Shown in pieces: positions 17,032 through 26,246 of a DNA stretch of 64,000 nucleotides. Numbering within the stretch: the first letter of the stretch is position 1; each line of letters starts with the position of its first letter. Source of the stretch: CAZHYV01 sp964537055 (GTDB lineage: Bacteria; Myxococcota_A; Polyangia; Palsa-1104; JAEUJZ01); NCBI GenBank assembly GCA_964537055.1, contig CAZHYV010000005.1, positions 124,001 through 188,000 of the forward strand. Reading direction: 5' to 3'. The notes under the pieces were generated by a model that did no database searches, was not told where the DNA came from, and saw only the letters and a list, made by a program, of their open reading frames with translations. The position numbers were made by a program, and so were the translations under genes.

Positions 17032-17147
17032 AAGATTTGCTTACCATACGATTCGTGGGGAGGCAAAATCTTCGTGTTTTGGCCGGGAAGCGACACAGAC
17101 AAGGGTTAGGGCGCCAGGTCGACATGTTGAGAGGCCAGGCCGGCATC

Positions 17148-20045
17148 CTAAACCGTTATGTCTCTTAGCGCTTTCTCGAGGGCATGAAGGGGGTTTTGCA
17201 GCCGAGCCTCCACCCATTCTTGCTGTAGGTAGACCTGCGCAGCGCGGCCTGCCTGCCTTCGCTGATCACGCTGGAATTGCTTAGAGATAAAGTTTTCCAA
17301 CGACGGAAGCAGGATTGATTCAATCAGATGAAGCGCTGTCGGGAATTCTCGATCGATCATACTTAGCAGAGAAGATTCCGTAAGTTCCGCTTTGGGAAGG
17401 ACTTGGAAAAAGAGATGGTCAAGCATTCCACCCTGGAGAAATCCTCTTGTAAAAGCAAGGTACGGATCATACACTAGGAACCTTGCATGTTCTCTTGCGG
17501 ATGGATCCAGATAAGGAAGCTGTTCCTCGATCCGTTCTTGCGAGCGCTTCAAAAGCCCCTGAATATCCTCTTCAATTAATTTTGCTAGGTAGTCCCGATC
17601 CGCGGGAGCTGTATCGTTGTCTCCAAGAAGCCAGCTTCGAGGCCTAGCGATCTCTACCATTTCTTTTGCCCAAATTTCATGAAGGCGGCCTATTTCATGG
17701 ATGAGCTTCTTTCGCTCTCCCTCGATGAGAGAACGGGAAGACGTAGCAGCGTCGGGAGGAGGTTCGTGAGGGTTAGAATTTTCAGGAGAGGATACCGCTG
17801 CTTGGCTTTGCAAGAAGCGAATCAAAGAGATCATCTGCTCGGTCGCGATATTGGTTTTAATTTGCTGCTGCTGTGAAAAAAATCTTCTTTGAAGTACATC
17901 CTCCAGCGCTGGAAGGTTCGATTCCTCCAAAAGCGCTTTCGCATCCGTTTGCCCTAAAGCTTGCCTTCCCGCGAGTGCTTTTTTCCCGCTTACAGGAACA
18001 ATATCAACCAAAAGATCAGCTAGACCCTGCTTCTTATCTCGCAGGTGAGCGATCACCATCTCTATGGATTCTCCTACCGTAGATTCTTTCACCCGATCTG
18101 CTTTGTTTAGAATCCCTACCACCGAAACTGAATCAAACTTGCCCATGTTCTTCAGAATTGCTTTCTCCGTTGCTTTGCCCGCCTGTTCTGCAGTAAATAC
18201 CCACAAGAGCCCATCGGCTTCTTGGATAAACTGGGTTGAAGCTATTTCGTGCTCTGCGAAGAAAGAGTTCAAGCCCGGAGTATCAATCAAAGAAACATCC
18301 TTCAGCAAGTCCAGTGGACAAGTAATCCTAACCCATTTGACCTCGAGAAGTTCGCTCGGCTCTACGTTTTGAAGCAATTCTTCTCGCTTCTCCCAGGGGA
18401 TGATTTTTTCTTCTCCCGTTTTATACACAAGAGCACAGGAACGATCTCTTCCGTAGGTGACCTGTGTGACCATCGAGGTTGTAGGGGTAATTCCCGTTGG
18501 AAGAAGCTCTTCCCCCAACAAAGCGTTGAGCAGCGTTGATTTTCCTGCACTAAATTCTCCCATCACTACGAGAGAAAATGGGCCACAGAACCGCTCGTAA
18601 ATTTTCTTCACCCGGGGGCTCGCCTCTTGATACTCTGGGGTCCTTTCAAAAAAGCGGCAGCTCCATTCGAGTAGAGATTTTATGTCTAAAGGGAGATTCG
18701 TAGCATTCTCCGCACACCACTCTTTTAGCCACTTGCTTGGCCTTGGATCTAGCGGCGAGACGGCGACTGCTTCCAAGAGTTTTTGAAACGATTGTTGCTC
18801 TGCCTTTAGCGACTTTGCCAAAGAAGCCTCCGATGCGAGCTCTGACCTTGCAAGGATCGCTTCCGATAAAAGTCTCTCTGCATAAGCCAAAGCATCTGAA
18901 GAATCTACCTGGACGAGAAGGTCTTTGGCCTGGGAAGAGGAAAGTCCTTGGGCCCGAGCACGAACGGCCAGGGCAAGCGGCGTCTGTGCAAGGGCTGGAT
19001 GTCGTGACCACGTTTGTGCGGTTTCCTCCTCATCAGCATAGAGAGCAGCAAGGAGTGCATTTTGCATAAACGGGTATTGTTTTTGTAGGACTGCACAGGA
19101 AAAGTCAAAGGCCTGTCCATACGCAGTCAGGGCTTCTTTCACCTGGCCCAGGGAGAGGTAGCTATCAGCTAAGGCTTTGGTAACGCTGAAAAAGAGCCCG
19201 GGCCTCTCTTGAAAAGAATATTCCAACAATCGGTAAGCCCTCTGCGCATAAGGGAGTGCGGCCTGAGCATCTTTTCTCTCAAGAAGCAGCTTTGCGTATT
19301 CTAAAAACGCCTCTCCGAACTCTTGATTCTTCTCTATCGCTGTGAGAAAAGCTTGTCCACTTTCCTCCCAATCTTCAAGCCGTCTCAGCAAGCATCCCAA
19401 AGCAAACCATTGTGTTTCTTCAAGGGGTCTAGCTTTCACTGCCTGCAGGAGTTTTTTCTTCAGCTCAAGAAGAAACTTGTCCTGAACAAAAGAAACCGGT
19501 TCTTTTAGGGGCAAGATCTCTTCAAGGGTCCGCACAAGCAGAGGGAGAGCGTCATAATCAAGAAAAGGCTCCGCCGTTGCCTTGCGAAGCTCGCGGATGG
19601 CTTTGGAGTATTGCTTCTGCTGTAGGTAAATTCGGCCCAGGCTCTTCTGAAAATGCTTGCGCTGTTTTACCTGGCCTGCATAGGACAGCCCCTTCTGCAG
19701 AAAAATGAGGGCTTCTTCCAGCTTCTGTTCTCCTTCAAGAAGGGAGCCTAAGGCGAGGTACGGCTCAGAAACTTCAGGATGCTTTGCAATGGATGCCAAG
19801 AATAATTCTTTTGCCTTTTCTCGATCACCCTCGTGGTTCCGCCTCTGATAGCAAAGACCAAGCAGATAGGTCGCGCGAGCGTGATCTGGACGAATGGACA
19901 GCGCCTTCTTTAGCTCGTGCATGGCGCCTTCAAAATTGCCCTGTTCAAGCAGGGAAGTTCCCAATTCTACGTGGGGACGGACTTCGTCCGTGACGAGTTC
20001 TCCTACCTGGTTGACTGCCTGTCTTAGCTGTTTAAAGATGTCCAC
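17148..20045 (-). CDS. TPR-dynamin fusion GTPase
   Basis: 965 residues. The first 460 are helical tetratricopeptide-type repeats (ARATYLLGLCYQRRN, SEPYLALGSLLEGEQKLEEA, IRELRKATAEP). From about 485 comes a dynamin-family GTPase: P-loop GEFSAGKST (496-504), switch-I threonines in GITPTTS, G3 DTPG (588-591), and a canonical G4 NKAD (647-650). The C-terminal 250 residues are predicted helical stalk. Bacterial dynamins remodel or stabilise membranes, often as unequal pairs. The start is GTG and overlaps the end of the neighbouring dynamin by 22 bases, so the two are translationally coupled. There is no transmembrane segment here; the TPRs probably recruit partners. Confidence 0.88.
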   Translation of the reverse strand: MDIFKQLRQAVNQVGELVTDEVRPHVELGTSLLEQGNFEGAMHELKKALSIRPDHARATYLLGLCYQRRNHEGDREKAKELFLASIAKHPEVSEPYLALGSLLEGEQKLEEALIFLQKGLSYAGQVKQRKHFQKSLGRIYLQQKQYSKAIRELRKATAEPFLDYDALPLLVRTLEEILPLKEPVSFVQDKFLLELKKKLLQAVKARPLEETQWFALGCLLRRLEDWEESGQAFLTAIEKNQEFGEAFLEYAKLLLERKDAQAALPYAQRAYRLLEYSFQERPGLFFSVTKALADSYLSLGQVKEALTAYGQAFDFSCAVLQKQYPFMQNALLAALYADEEETAQTWSRHPALAQTPLALAVRARAQGLSSSQAKDLLVQVDSSDALAYAERLLSEAILARSELASEASLAKSLKAEQQSFQKLLEAVAVSPLDPRPSKWLKEWCAENATNLPLDIKSLLEWSCRFFERTPEYQEASPRVKKIYERFCGPFSLVVMGEFSAGKSTLLNALLGEELLPTGITPTTSMVTQVTYGRDRSCALVYKTGEEKIIPWEKREELLQNVEPSELLEVKWVRITCPLDLLKDVSLIDTPGLNSFFAEHEIASTQFIQEADGLLWVFTAEQAGKATEKAILKNMGKFDSVSVVGILNKADRVKESTVGESIEMVIAHLRDKKQGLADLLVDIVPVSGKKALAGRQALGQTDAKALLEESNLPALEDVLQRRFFSQQQQIKTNIATEQMISLIRFLQSQAAVSSPENSNPHEPPPDAATSSRSLIEGERKKLIHEIGRLHEIWAKEMVEIARPRSWLLGDNDTAPADRDYLAKLIEEDIQGLLKRSQERIEEQLPYLDPSAREHARFLVYDPYLAFTRGFLQGGMLDHLFFQVLPKAELTESSLLSMIDREFPTALHLIESILLPSLENFISKQFQRDQRRQAGRAAQVYLQQEWVEARLQNPLHALEKALRDITV

Positions 20046-21781
20046 AATTTTTTCTGTACCTCGGTAAGGCGAAGCTCAATTTCGTGCAGAACTTCTAGCT
20101 GCCGATCGAGCTCGCTGCTCCGGACTTTGATCTCTTCGCCGTGGGTTCTTCGTTCGGCCAACACCTGATCCAAAACCTCGGAAATGCCCTGGTACAAAGA
20201 TTTCCCGGCCGCTTGAACAAAGTCGCTAAGTCGGTTTGCCACCTCATCCACCAAACTTAAAAATTTGGGCCGAAGGGCAGCCATGGTCTCTTCGATCAGC
20301 TTCGGCGTTTGCTCCTTCGCCTGCTGCTTCACTCGGCTGGACAGCCATGTTTTTACCAGTACACCCAAAAGGGGGGCGGCTAACGTCAAAAGACCACCAA
20401 CAAACGTGTTCACAAAGATATAAATGCCGGTTCCTAAGGCACCTAGCGCAAACAATCCCACATCGTATTTAATCGCATCCAAGTTTAGCAGCAATTGCTC
20501 AGAGGGGACGCCCATTTCCGCGCTAACGACCAAGAGGGTTTCTTTCAAATTTTCATTCGTCACTTGAATGACCTGCTCGATCAACCGGTCGAGCAGCGAA
20601 GCCACCTCCTCCCCCTCCTCTTCGGTAAAGGACTTCATGATGTCCTGTAAATACCCCTTAAGGTACAGCTCGATGTCCTTTGCCGAAGCTTTATCGATCT
20701 GCCTTGGGACCTCTTCACAAAACGCCTTGGTGAACTGTTCTAAATCGAGGGTGAGCTTTGCTTTAATGGCACTGGCTTCAGCATCAATTGTTTGCTGAAT
20801 TTGCCGAAGGGTCTTTTGTTTGTTGTAAAGTTCCTTGTGAATCCGGACAATCTTTGCCTCTAGCTCGTCCAAGGTTAGGTCAAGCGCTCGACGTTTGATC
20901 CCTAGATTCTGACGCAGATAGCCACTGAACCGTAATCCCTCTGCGGCGGCATTGTCCAAAAGAACCCGTCCGCGTTCAGTGGAGAGATACTGCCTTAAAT
21001 ACGAAAGCAGTTCAGGAAACCCGCTTTCTGTATCCTGCTTGGACAGCGCAAGCCTTGCCGATACAGGGAAAATCGTAGGATCTTCGACAAAAGACCCTAG
21101 GTTGCGCCTACAGTAGGCAAGCGTTTCTTCCTGCTCTTTCTTCGAGAGGAGGTCGCTCTTTCCAATGATGAACAGAAGCTTGTCCTTGCTTCTCCGTAAA
21201 AGACGCTGCTGCAGAAAGTTCCTTTCGGATTGCTTTAAAATTTGGTTGGCATCTAGCAAAAATAACACCAGGTCTGCCTGGGGAATATACTGGTAGGTAA
21301 TCTCAGCCCTGGCTTCATTGATGTCGTTGACCCCGGGAGTATCGACCAGGGTCACCTGATCCGCCAAAAGAGGCGCGGGCCAGCCTACTTCGACATAGCG
21401 CACTTGTTCGTTGTTGGCTCCTTCCACCGTAACCCATTCCGAGAGGGCGTTTGGATCAACATCAACCACACGACCGTCATTGAGCATCGCCTTTGCGTAG
21501 GGAGTCTTTGCGTAGACCAAATGGTTGATCGTTGCCGTGGTTGGTGTAATGCCTGCAGGTAGAACGGGGCTCCCCAGAAGGGCATTGACGAAGGTGGATT
21601 TTCCATGGTTAAATTCTCCAAGCACCACAAGAGAAAATTGCTCTCCCTCCACTTTGGGTATCCTCTCTGTAAGCAGCTCCTTCGAGAGCGTATGCATCCC
21701 TGCCTGTTTGGCAACCTCTCCCAGGCGTTCTAGCTGCTCAATCAGCGTTTGCTTAAGCTCTCTGTGCTCTTTCGTTAACAT
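20024..21781 (-). CDS. membrane-anchored dynamin-like GTPase
   Basis: 585 residues. P-loop GEFNHGKST at 55-63, switch-I GITPTTAT, and G3 DTPG at 147-150 define a dynamin-family GTPase. The G4 position reads GKSD (207-210) rather than N/TKxD, so nucleotide selectivity may be weaker. Long helical stalk segments follow, then a hydrophobic stretch at residues about 440-478 (FALGALGTGIYIFVNTF onward) able to form a membrane hairpin, and another helix to the end. This resembles bacterial dynamins that insert a paddle into lipid. It starts three bases after the M48-like gene and overlaps the TPR-dynamin gene, so all three are one operon. Confidence 0.88.
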   Translation of the reverse strand: MLTKEHRELKQTLIEQLERLGEVAKQAGMHTLSKELLTERIPKVEGEQFSLVVLGEFNHGKSTFVNALLGSPVLPAGITPTTATINHLVYAKTPYAKAMLNDGRVVDVDPNALSEWVTVEGANNEQVRYVEVGWPAPLLADQVTLVDTPGVNDINEARAEITYQYIPQADLVLFLLDANQILKQSERNFLQQRLLRRSKDKLLFIIGKSDLLSKKEQEETLAYCRRNLGSFVEDPTIFPVSARLALSKQDTESGFPELLSYLRQYLSTERGRVLLDNAAAEGLRFSGYLRQNLGIKRRALDLTLDELEAKIVRIHKELYNKQKTLRQIQQTIDAEASAIKAKLTLDLEQFTKAFCEEVPRQIDKASAKDIELYLKGYLQDIMKSFTEEEGEEVASLLDRLIEQVIQVTNENLKETLLVVSAEMGVPSEQLLLNLDAIKYDVGLFALGALGTGIYIFVNTFVGGLLTLAAPLLGVLVKTWLSSRVKQQAKEQTPKLIEETMAALRPKFLSLVDEVANRLSDFVQAAGKSLYQGISEVLDQVLAERRTHGEEIKVRSSELDRQLEVLHEIELRLTEVQKKLWTSLNS

Positions 21782-21784
21782 GGG

Positions 21785-22594
21785 CTATTCTTCTCCTACA
21801 TTTGGTTTTTCATCCATCATAACCGCAACGGCTTCGTCACAAGCTTCTTGCGTTTCTCCCCCCTCCAGGTTTAGGATTTTGCGAAAGTACCGGCTTTCGG
21901 CAAACCGTAATAGTGCCTGCACTCGTCTGGTTTTTTCTACAGCGTCGTACGTCGCAAGCATTTTCTTTAGTGCACTCATCGAGACTTCAACCTGCCGACT
22001 GCACAAAAGGCCCGCCCGATCTGCCGTAATGTTTGCCCGCCGTAACCACACCGACAGAATTGATTTTGCGGGAATCACGGCAAATTTCATAAACCCCGAT
22101 GGGATGTGCGTCACATAAAAGAGTGCTGTCCGTAAAGATAAGTGGCCATTTTGGATCCGTCCACACTCGGCCCCAACAACAAATAAAAGTTCTTCTTCAG
22201 ACAATTGGTCAACCAGCACCTTTGGTAGAAGAACATAAGCCTCGCTGCCCGTACCTAATGTAATTGGATAAGCCTCAGGAAGTTCCGACGATACATAGAC
22301 AGAAGGAACAAGAAGATGTAACCGTTCCGCACATTGTTTTGCGGCATGATAAACTGCCGGATAGGTTTTAGGCGTGGCAAGAAGCGCAGGAGACAATAGA
22401 CTGCTCTGTGCCTGCTTTTGGAACAACCGCCCCGCCTCTTCAAGCACGGTAGGGACTGGCCCCAATCTCTCAATTTTACGAAGCAAGCGCAGATCTGCAG
22501 AAAATGCATAGGCAGCACCCTCCCTGCGCTCGGCCTGCCGTTGGCCCTTACGTAGGGCAACATACCGCTGGAAATCAAAACTTATCTTGGGCAT
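21785..22594 (-). CDS. M48-family homologue lacking zinc ligands (pseudopeptidase)
   Basis: 269 residues with the layout of M48 (HtpX/Ste24-like) metallopeptidases: LSEEELLFVVGAECGRIQNGH at 131-151 and the later RRANITADRAGLLC. In active enzymes the first segment reads HExxH and the second has Glu before xxxADRAG. Here His142 and His146 are Ala and Arg, and the downstream Glu is Asn188, so all three zinc ligands are gone while the surrounding scaffold, including NGH and TADRAG, is kept. It is probably a binding or scaffold protein rather than a protease. It is the first gene of the dynamin operon, three bases from the next start. Confidence 0.75.
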   Translation of the reverse strand: MPKISFDFQRYVALRKGQRQAERREGAAYAFSADLRLLRKIERLGPVPTVLEEAGRLFQKQAQSSLLSPALLATPKTYPAVYHAAKQCAERLHLLVPSVYVSSELPEAYPITLGTGSEAYVLLPKVLVDQLSEEELLFVVGAECGRIQNGHLSLRTALFYVTHIPSGFMKFAVIPAKSILSVWLRRANITADRAGLLCSRQVEVSMSALKKMLATYDAVEKTRRVQALLRFAESRYFRKILNLEGGETQEACDEAVAVMMDEKPNVGEE

Positions 22595-23019
22595 ACCGTT
22601 AAGATAACGCAGGTCTCGGAAGGAGAAAACAAATTTATGAAAGAACCGACAGGAGGAGAAAAATGTGCATAATAGATGCGAACTTTATCTGCAAAGAAGA
22701 GAGGATATTGTCTGCCTCATTCTTGACTAACAAGTTGCTTTACCATGGGATATAATTTATCGTAAGATATTGATTTTATTGTATATTATTTATTTTCCCA
22801 CAGAAAAGCAGGATATCTTTATTTGAAAAACTCGGTTTTAGGCACTTTTTATGAAGATTTTTCAAAAAAAGTGAGCAATTTTTTCTCACTTTTTCACTTT
22901 TGCTGCAGGACATCGGAAAGAACGGGCAAAAACTTATGTTTTGGTATATCTAATAACTTTATGCAGCAACCAAACTATTTTTCTTTTAGCTTTCTATTTT
23001 TATCAGGGGGTAGGTTCTA
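22595..23019. other. AT-rich divergent intergenic region
   Basis: 425 bases between the divergent dynamin operon and apaG, clearly more AT-rich than its surroundings. It holds a perfect TATAAT at 22751-22756 without a well-spaced -35, and an A/T-flanked hairpin at 22866-22894. A weak open frame at 22823-23020 has a TTG start and low-complexity Phe/Ser content and is not called. No known riboswitch core is recognisable by eye. Confidence 0.5.
22866..22894. terminator. hairpin with T-run in the apaG leader, terminator or attenuator
   Basis: AAAAAGTGAG at 22866-22875 pairs perfectly with CTCACTTTTT at 22885-22894 around a nine-base loop, and more T-rich sequence follows. It is symmetric enough to work in both directions. 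It sits about 125 bases before apaG and after the likely -10 box at 22751, so it could attenuate the apaG/importer transcript or simply insulate the two divergent units. Confidence 0.45.
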
Positions 23020-23415
23020 ATGCTCTCCCCCCGATCTTGTGCAACGACACTCGGCATTTCTGTAGACGTTGAATCGAAGTATGCAAAGGAACAATCTCGC
23101 CCTCTTCTCCATTTGTATTTTTTCATCTATACAATTACTATCCGCAATGACAGCAAAGAACGCGTCCAGCTGAAAAGCCGACACTGGATTATTACCGATG
23201 CCAATCAGCATATCGAAGAAGTCCGAGGTGCTGGTGTCGTCGGAGAAACCCCTATCATCGATCCGGGCAAAAGCTTTACCTATTCTAGTGGGTGTATGCT
23301 CAGAACCTCTTACGGGGTAATGTGTGGAAGCTACCAGATGATGAGTCAACCTGGTGAAGTATTCGAGGTTGAGATTGCTCCTTTCCTCTTAGCCGTTCCT
23401 CATGCTGTCAATTAA
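23020..23415 (+). CDS. apaG: ApaG-domain protein
   Basis: 131 residues covering one ApaG domain, a small fibronectin-like beta fold. Family landmarks are the early YTITIRN, LKSRHWIITD, GAGVVGETPIIDPG, and FTYSSGC followed by MCGSYQM. ApaG was first linked to cobalt/magnesium phenotypes and to the apaH operon; a pyrophosphate-binding role has been proposed, and the same domain occurs in FBXO3-type proteins. Here it heads a plus-strand run with a metal-complex ABC importer, a tempting but unproved link to metal homeostasis. The start follows GGGGGTAGG. Confidence 0.88.
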   Translation: MLSPRSCATTLGISVDVESKYAKEQSRPLLHLYFFIYTITIRNDSKERVQLKSRHWIITDANQHIEEVRGAGVVGETPIIDPGKSFTYSSGCMLRTSYGVMCGSYQMMSQPGEVFEVEIAPFLLAVPHAVN

Positions 23416-23447
23416 ATTGAGTTGGTTACAAGGAGACGAAGGTAGAA

Positions 23448-24416
23448 ATGATGGTACAACGACGAGCCGATTTCCTCAAAGGAGTGCATAAAAGCAAGGG
23501 CGGGATCCTTTTCTCTATTCTCGTTACTGCTTTTCTCCTTTGTTGCAACGGATCACAAGGGACTGATTTTTCTCAAAACGTGTCTACAAAACGGATCGTT
23601 GTCATTGGCCCTCCCCTTTATCTGGACATTATCAAAGTATACGGAGACCTCAGTGCTGTTGTTGCTGTAACAAATGCACCTAACCTCCCACGCGAGGTCC
23701 GCGCTTTACCCAGGGTAGGTTCTTCTTTATTACCTAACCTAGAAGCGGTTATTTCTCACCACCCCACTCTTGTCGTTGGGGGATTACAGTCCCTGCGAGG
23801 CAAACTTCCTCCAAACATTCGGTTTTTCCCTGGAGAAGCGCTCATTCAGAATCTAGGCCAGCTTAAGGATCTTGTCCGTCAAATGGGAGGTGTTTTGGAC
23901 AAACGGCAGAATGAAGTAGATGCAGTTCTTTCTGATTTTGAGGCTCGTTTACAAAATCAAACCCACCGAGCTGCCCATTGCACCAAAAAGTCTGTAGCTG
24001 TGCTTCTTCTTTCCTCCTCTGATCTCTACACAATAGGCACCCATTCGATCGAGTATGAGCTACTTTCTCTCGCGAAAGGAGAACCTATCCTCAAAGAAGC
24101 TATCCCAGGCCAGCCTATCTCCTTAGAACTGCTCTTCTCCCTCAACCCAGATATTCTAGTAACGGATAGCTCGATGTTGTCTCGGATCATGCAAGATCAT
24201 CGTCTTCTCAAACTGAAGGCGATTCAAAAGAAACAGGTGTTTGGGATTTCTATGGCCGATTTTGTTTCGACGAAAGCTCCAGAACTCTTAGGAGCACTTA
24301 TTGATTTACTCCATCAACAGGACCCTTCATCGTGCCTAACTTCCTCAGAAACGCCTTTGAAAGAAGCTTTTCTGAAAACCTTCTTGCCCTCTCCACGGCT
24401 ATTTTATGAAGATTAA
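23448..24416 (+). CDS. ABC importer substrate-binding lipoprotein, FecB/BtuF type
   Basis: 322 residues. The signal peptide ends in LLCC, so the protein should be a lipoprotein, as is common for class III binding proteins. The fold marks are KRIVVIGPPLYLDIIKVYGD, LPRVGSSLLPNLEAVISHHPTLVV-type spacing, a long connecting helix (residues about 145-175), and LFSLNPDILVTDSS. This family delivers iron-siderophores, haem or cobalamin to a FecCD permease. The substrate is not evident. It overlaps the permease by 11 bases and follows apaG by 32. Confidence 0.85.
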   Translation: MMVQRRADFLKGVHKSKGGILFSILVTAFLLCCNGSQGTDFSQNVSTKRIVVIGPPLYLDIIKVYGDLSAVVAVTNAPNLPREVRALPRVGSSLLPNLEAVISHHPTLVVGGLQSLRGKLPPNIRFFPGEALIQNLGQLKDLVRQMGGVLDKRQNEVDAVLSDFEARLQNQTHRAAHCTKKSVAVLLLSSSDLYTIGTHSIEYELLSLAKGEPILKEAIPGQPISLELLFSLNPDILVTDSSMLSRIMQDHRLLKLKAIQKKQVFGISMADFVSTKAPELLGALIDLLHQQDPSSCLTSSETPLKEAFLKTFLPSPRLFYED

Positions 24417-25428
24417 GATTTCACCCTTTTTTGTTTTCTTGATTCTCATTGTACTTTGGATCATAACGATTGCTGTCAGTTCCAAGCTAGGATTTATGTC
24501 TCTGTCGTGGACCGATCTTTTTACAGCAGCCCAAAAGGGCTGTGTTGGTTCTTCTGCCTCCCCCCAGCTCTTTCTCCTCTGTTCTGTTCGTCTCCCAAGA
24601 GTGCTGTTATCAAGTCTGGCTGGGTTTGTCTTATCGCTTGCAGGTGCTGTGATGCAAGGATTGTTTCGCACCCCTTTATCGGACCCATATCTTTTGGGCA
24701 TTGCCAGCGGTTCGACTGCTGGGGCATCGTTCGTTTTGTTTTTAGGACTGAGCCAAAGCCTTTTCTTCTTGCCTATTGGAGCACTCCTGGGTGGGATTGT
24801 TTCCGTAATGATAGTAGGCTTCATTGCTGCTTCCTATAGCAGGAGAGAGACAGGCAGCCATCTTTTTGTTCTCGCTGGCGTCGCGATCTCTACCATTTTT
24901 TCTGCATTGACCAGCATTTTTCTGTATCTGTCTCCCGAGTCCCAAGGTCCTCAGAATCTCCTATTTTGGCTCCTTGGAAGTTTCTCTCGCAGTGAATGGC
25001 TCTTTGTGGGCATTGTGTTTCTATGCACCCTTTTGTGCACCCCTTTCATTTTTGCAAGTGCAACCCCGCTTAACCTCCTTAGTCTTGGGGATCCAATGGC
25101 AGTGCACTTAGGGGTCTCCCCTTCGCGGATCCGTATACGTCTCCTCATTCTGACGACACTCCTCACAGCGGTGGTCGTTGCCAGCGTAGGGCCGATTGGG
25201 TTTGTGGGCCTCCTCGTACCCCATGCCATACGAATTTTGGTAGGCCCCGACCACCGTAGGCTGCTTCCTCTCTCTGCTTTTGCAGGAGCGATCTTTTTAA
25301 CCTGGTGCGATACCTTGGCTCGGGTTCTTTTTGCTCCTCAGGCAGAATTACCTATTGGAATTGTAACCTCCCTGCTAGGAGCTCCTTTTTTTCTTTCCCT
25401 TCTTGTCAGAACAAACCCACTACGATGA
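24406..25428 (+). CDS. FecCD-family ABC importer permease
   Basis: 340 residues with about ten membrane helices. The motifs SVRLPRVLLSSLAGFVLSLAG and VMQGLFRTPLSDPYLLGIASG are the signature of the BtuC/FecCD/HemU family, followed late by GPIGFVGLLVPH, the coupling region that meets the ATPase. It works as a homodimer with the ATPase dimer and imports a metal chelate from the periplasm. The start lies inside the end of the binding-protein gene, and its stop overlaps the ATPase start (ATGA), so expression is coupled through all three. Confidence 0.93.
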   Translation: MKIKISPFFVFLILIVLWIITIAVSSKLGFMSLSWTDLFTAAQKGCVGSSASPQLFLLCSVRLPRVLLSSLAGFVLSLAGAVMQGLFRTPLSDPYLLGIASGSTAGASFVLFLGLSQSLFFLPIGALLGGIVSVMIVGFIAASYSRRETGSHLFVLAGVAISTIFSALTSIFLYLSPESQGPQNLLFWLLGSFSRSEWLFVGIVFLCTLLCTPFIFASATPLNLLSLGDPMAVHLGVSPSRIRIRLLILTTLLTAVVVASVGPIGFVGLLVPHAIRILVGPDHRRLLPLSAFAGAIFLTWCDTLARVLFAPQAELPIGIVTSLLGAPFFLSLLVRTNPLR

Positions 25429-26246
25429 AGGACCAGGCTATGATGAAGAACCCAGCGCTCGTAAAAACCCAGCCGCCCATCCTCACAGCAGAGCATGTTT
25501 CTTTTTCGTACAGGCAGGTCCTGGCCCTTCGGGATGTCTCTTTGGCCTTATACCCTGGCCAATTGGTCGCGCTTGTCGGTCTTAACGGCGCAGGAAAAAC
25601 TACGCTTTTGCGAATCCTTTCTGGCCTTTATCCCCCTTTACAAGGAGCGGTATTCTCTTGGAAGAAAGGACAACGCCATTCTCTTGCTCAGCTGACGAAA
25701 GCGCAAATCGCGTCTTCGATTGCAATGCTTGAACAACAAGCCCACCCAGCGTTTGATTTCACCGTCTTTGAGCTAACTGAAATGGGGCGTTATTCCCACG
25801 AGGCTTCTCCATCGATTCATCAAGAGGCCATTCAATCTGCTCTTGAGCGGACCCATCTCACATCCCTGGCTGAAAGAAAATTCTCCTCCCTCAGCAGCGG
25901 CGAGAAACAACGAGCCTTTTTGGCCATGATCCTCTGTCAAGAGGCACAAGTTTTGCTTTTAGACGAACCCTTTAATCACATGGACCCCCGCTATCAGCTT
26001 GAGCTTCTTGCCTTGCTGAAGGACCTCGCTCGGCAAGGCCTCTCTCTGATGATGACTGTCCATGACCTCGCTTTAGCAAAAGAGGCAGACCGGATCATTT
26101 TCTTAAACGAGGGAATCTTGGTGGCGGATGGTAAGGCGGACCAAGTATTTTCTGAGCCTCTTTTTGCAGAAGCGTTCCGTTTATTCCGGCAGGCTCCGTC
26201 TCATCAAACCAATCTCACACCAACCTTAAAAAGGAGCTCCCCGTGA
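25425..26246 (+). CDS. ABC importer ATPase, FecE/HmuV type
   Basis: 273 residues from the ATG at 25425, which overlaps the permease stop as ATGA; the frame is open further upstream but only as an overlap with the permease. Walker A GLNGAGKTTLL, signature LSSGEKQRAFLAM, Walker B VLLLDEPFNHMD and the switch histidine in MTVHDLA are all intact, so it should hydrolyse ATP. The signature serine pair LSSGE matches iron-chelate importers. The stop overlaps the GTG start of the RNA methyltransferase gene. Confidence 0.93.
   Translation: MKDQAMMKNPALVKTQPPILTAEHVSFSYRQVLALRDVSLALYPGQLVALVGLNGAGKTTLLRILSGLYPPLQGAVFSWKKGQRHSLAQLTKAQIASSIAMLEQQAHPAFDFTVFELTEMGRYSHEASPSIHQEAIQSALERTHLTSLAERKFSSLSSGEKQRAFLAMILCQEAQVLLLDEPFNHMDPRYQLELLALLKDLARQGLSLMMTVHDLALAKEADRIIFLNEGILVADGKADQVFSEPLFAEAFRLFRQAPSHQTNLTPTLKRSSP

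Noticed and set aside
17906..17937. T-arm-like sequence GGTTCGATTCC within a hairpin, resembling part of a tRNA
   Set aside because: It lies inside the TPR-dynamin coding sequence in a conserved frame, and no acceptor, D or anticodon arms can be drawn around it.
22823..23020. 65-residue open frame upstream of apaG
   Set aside because: TTG start, no ribosome-binding site, Phe/Ser-rich low-complexity product, and it contains the terminator-like hairpin.
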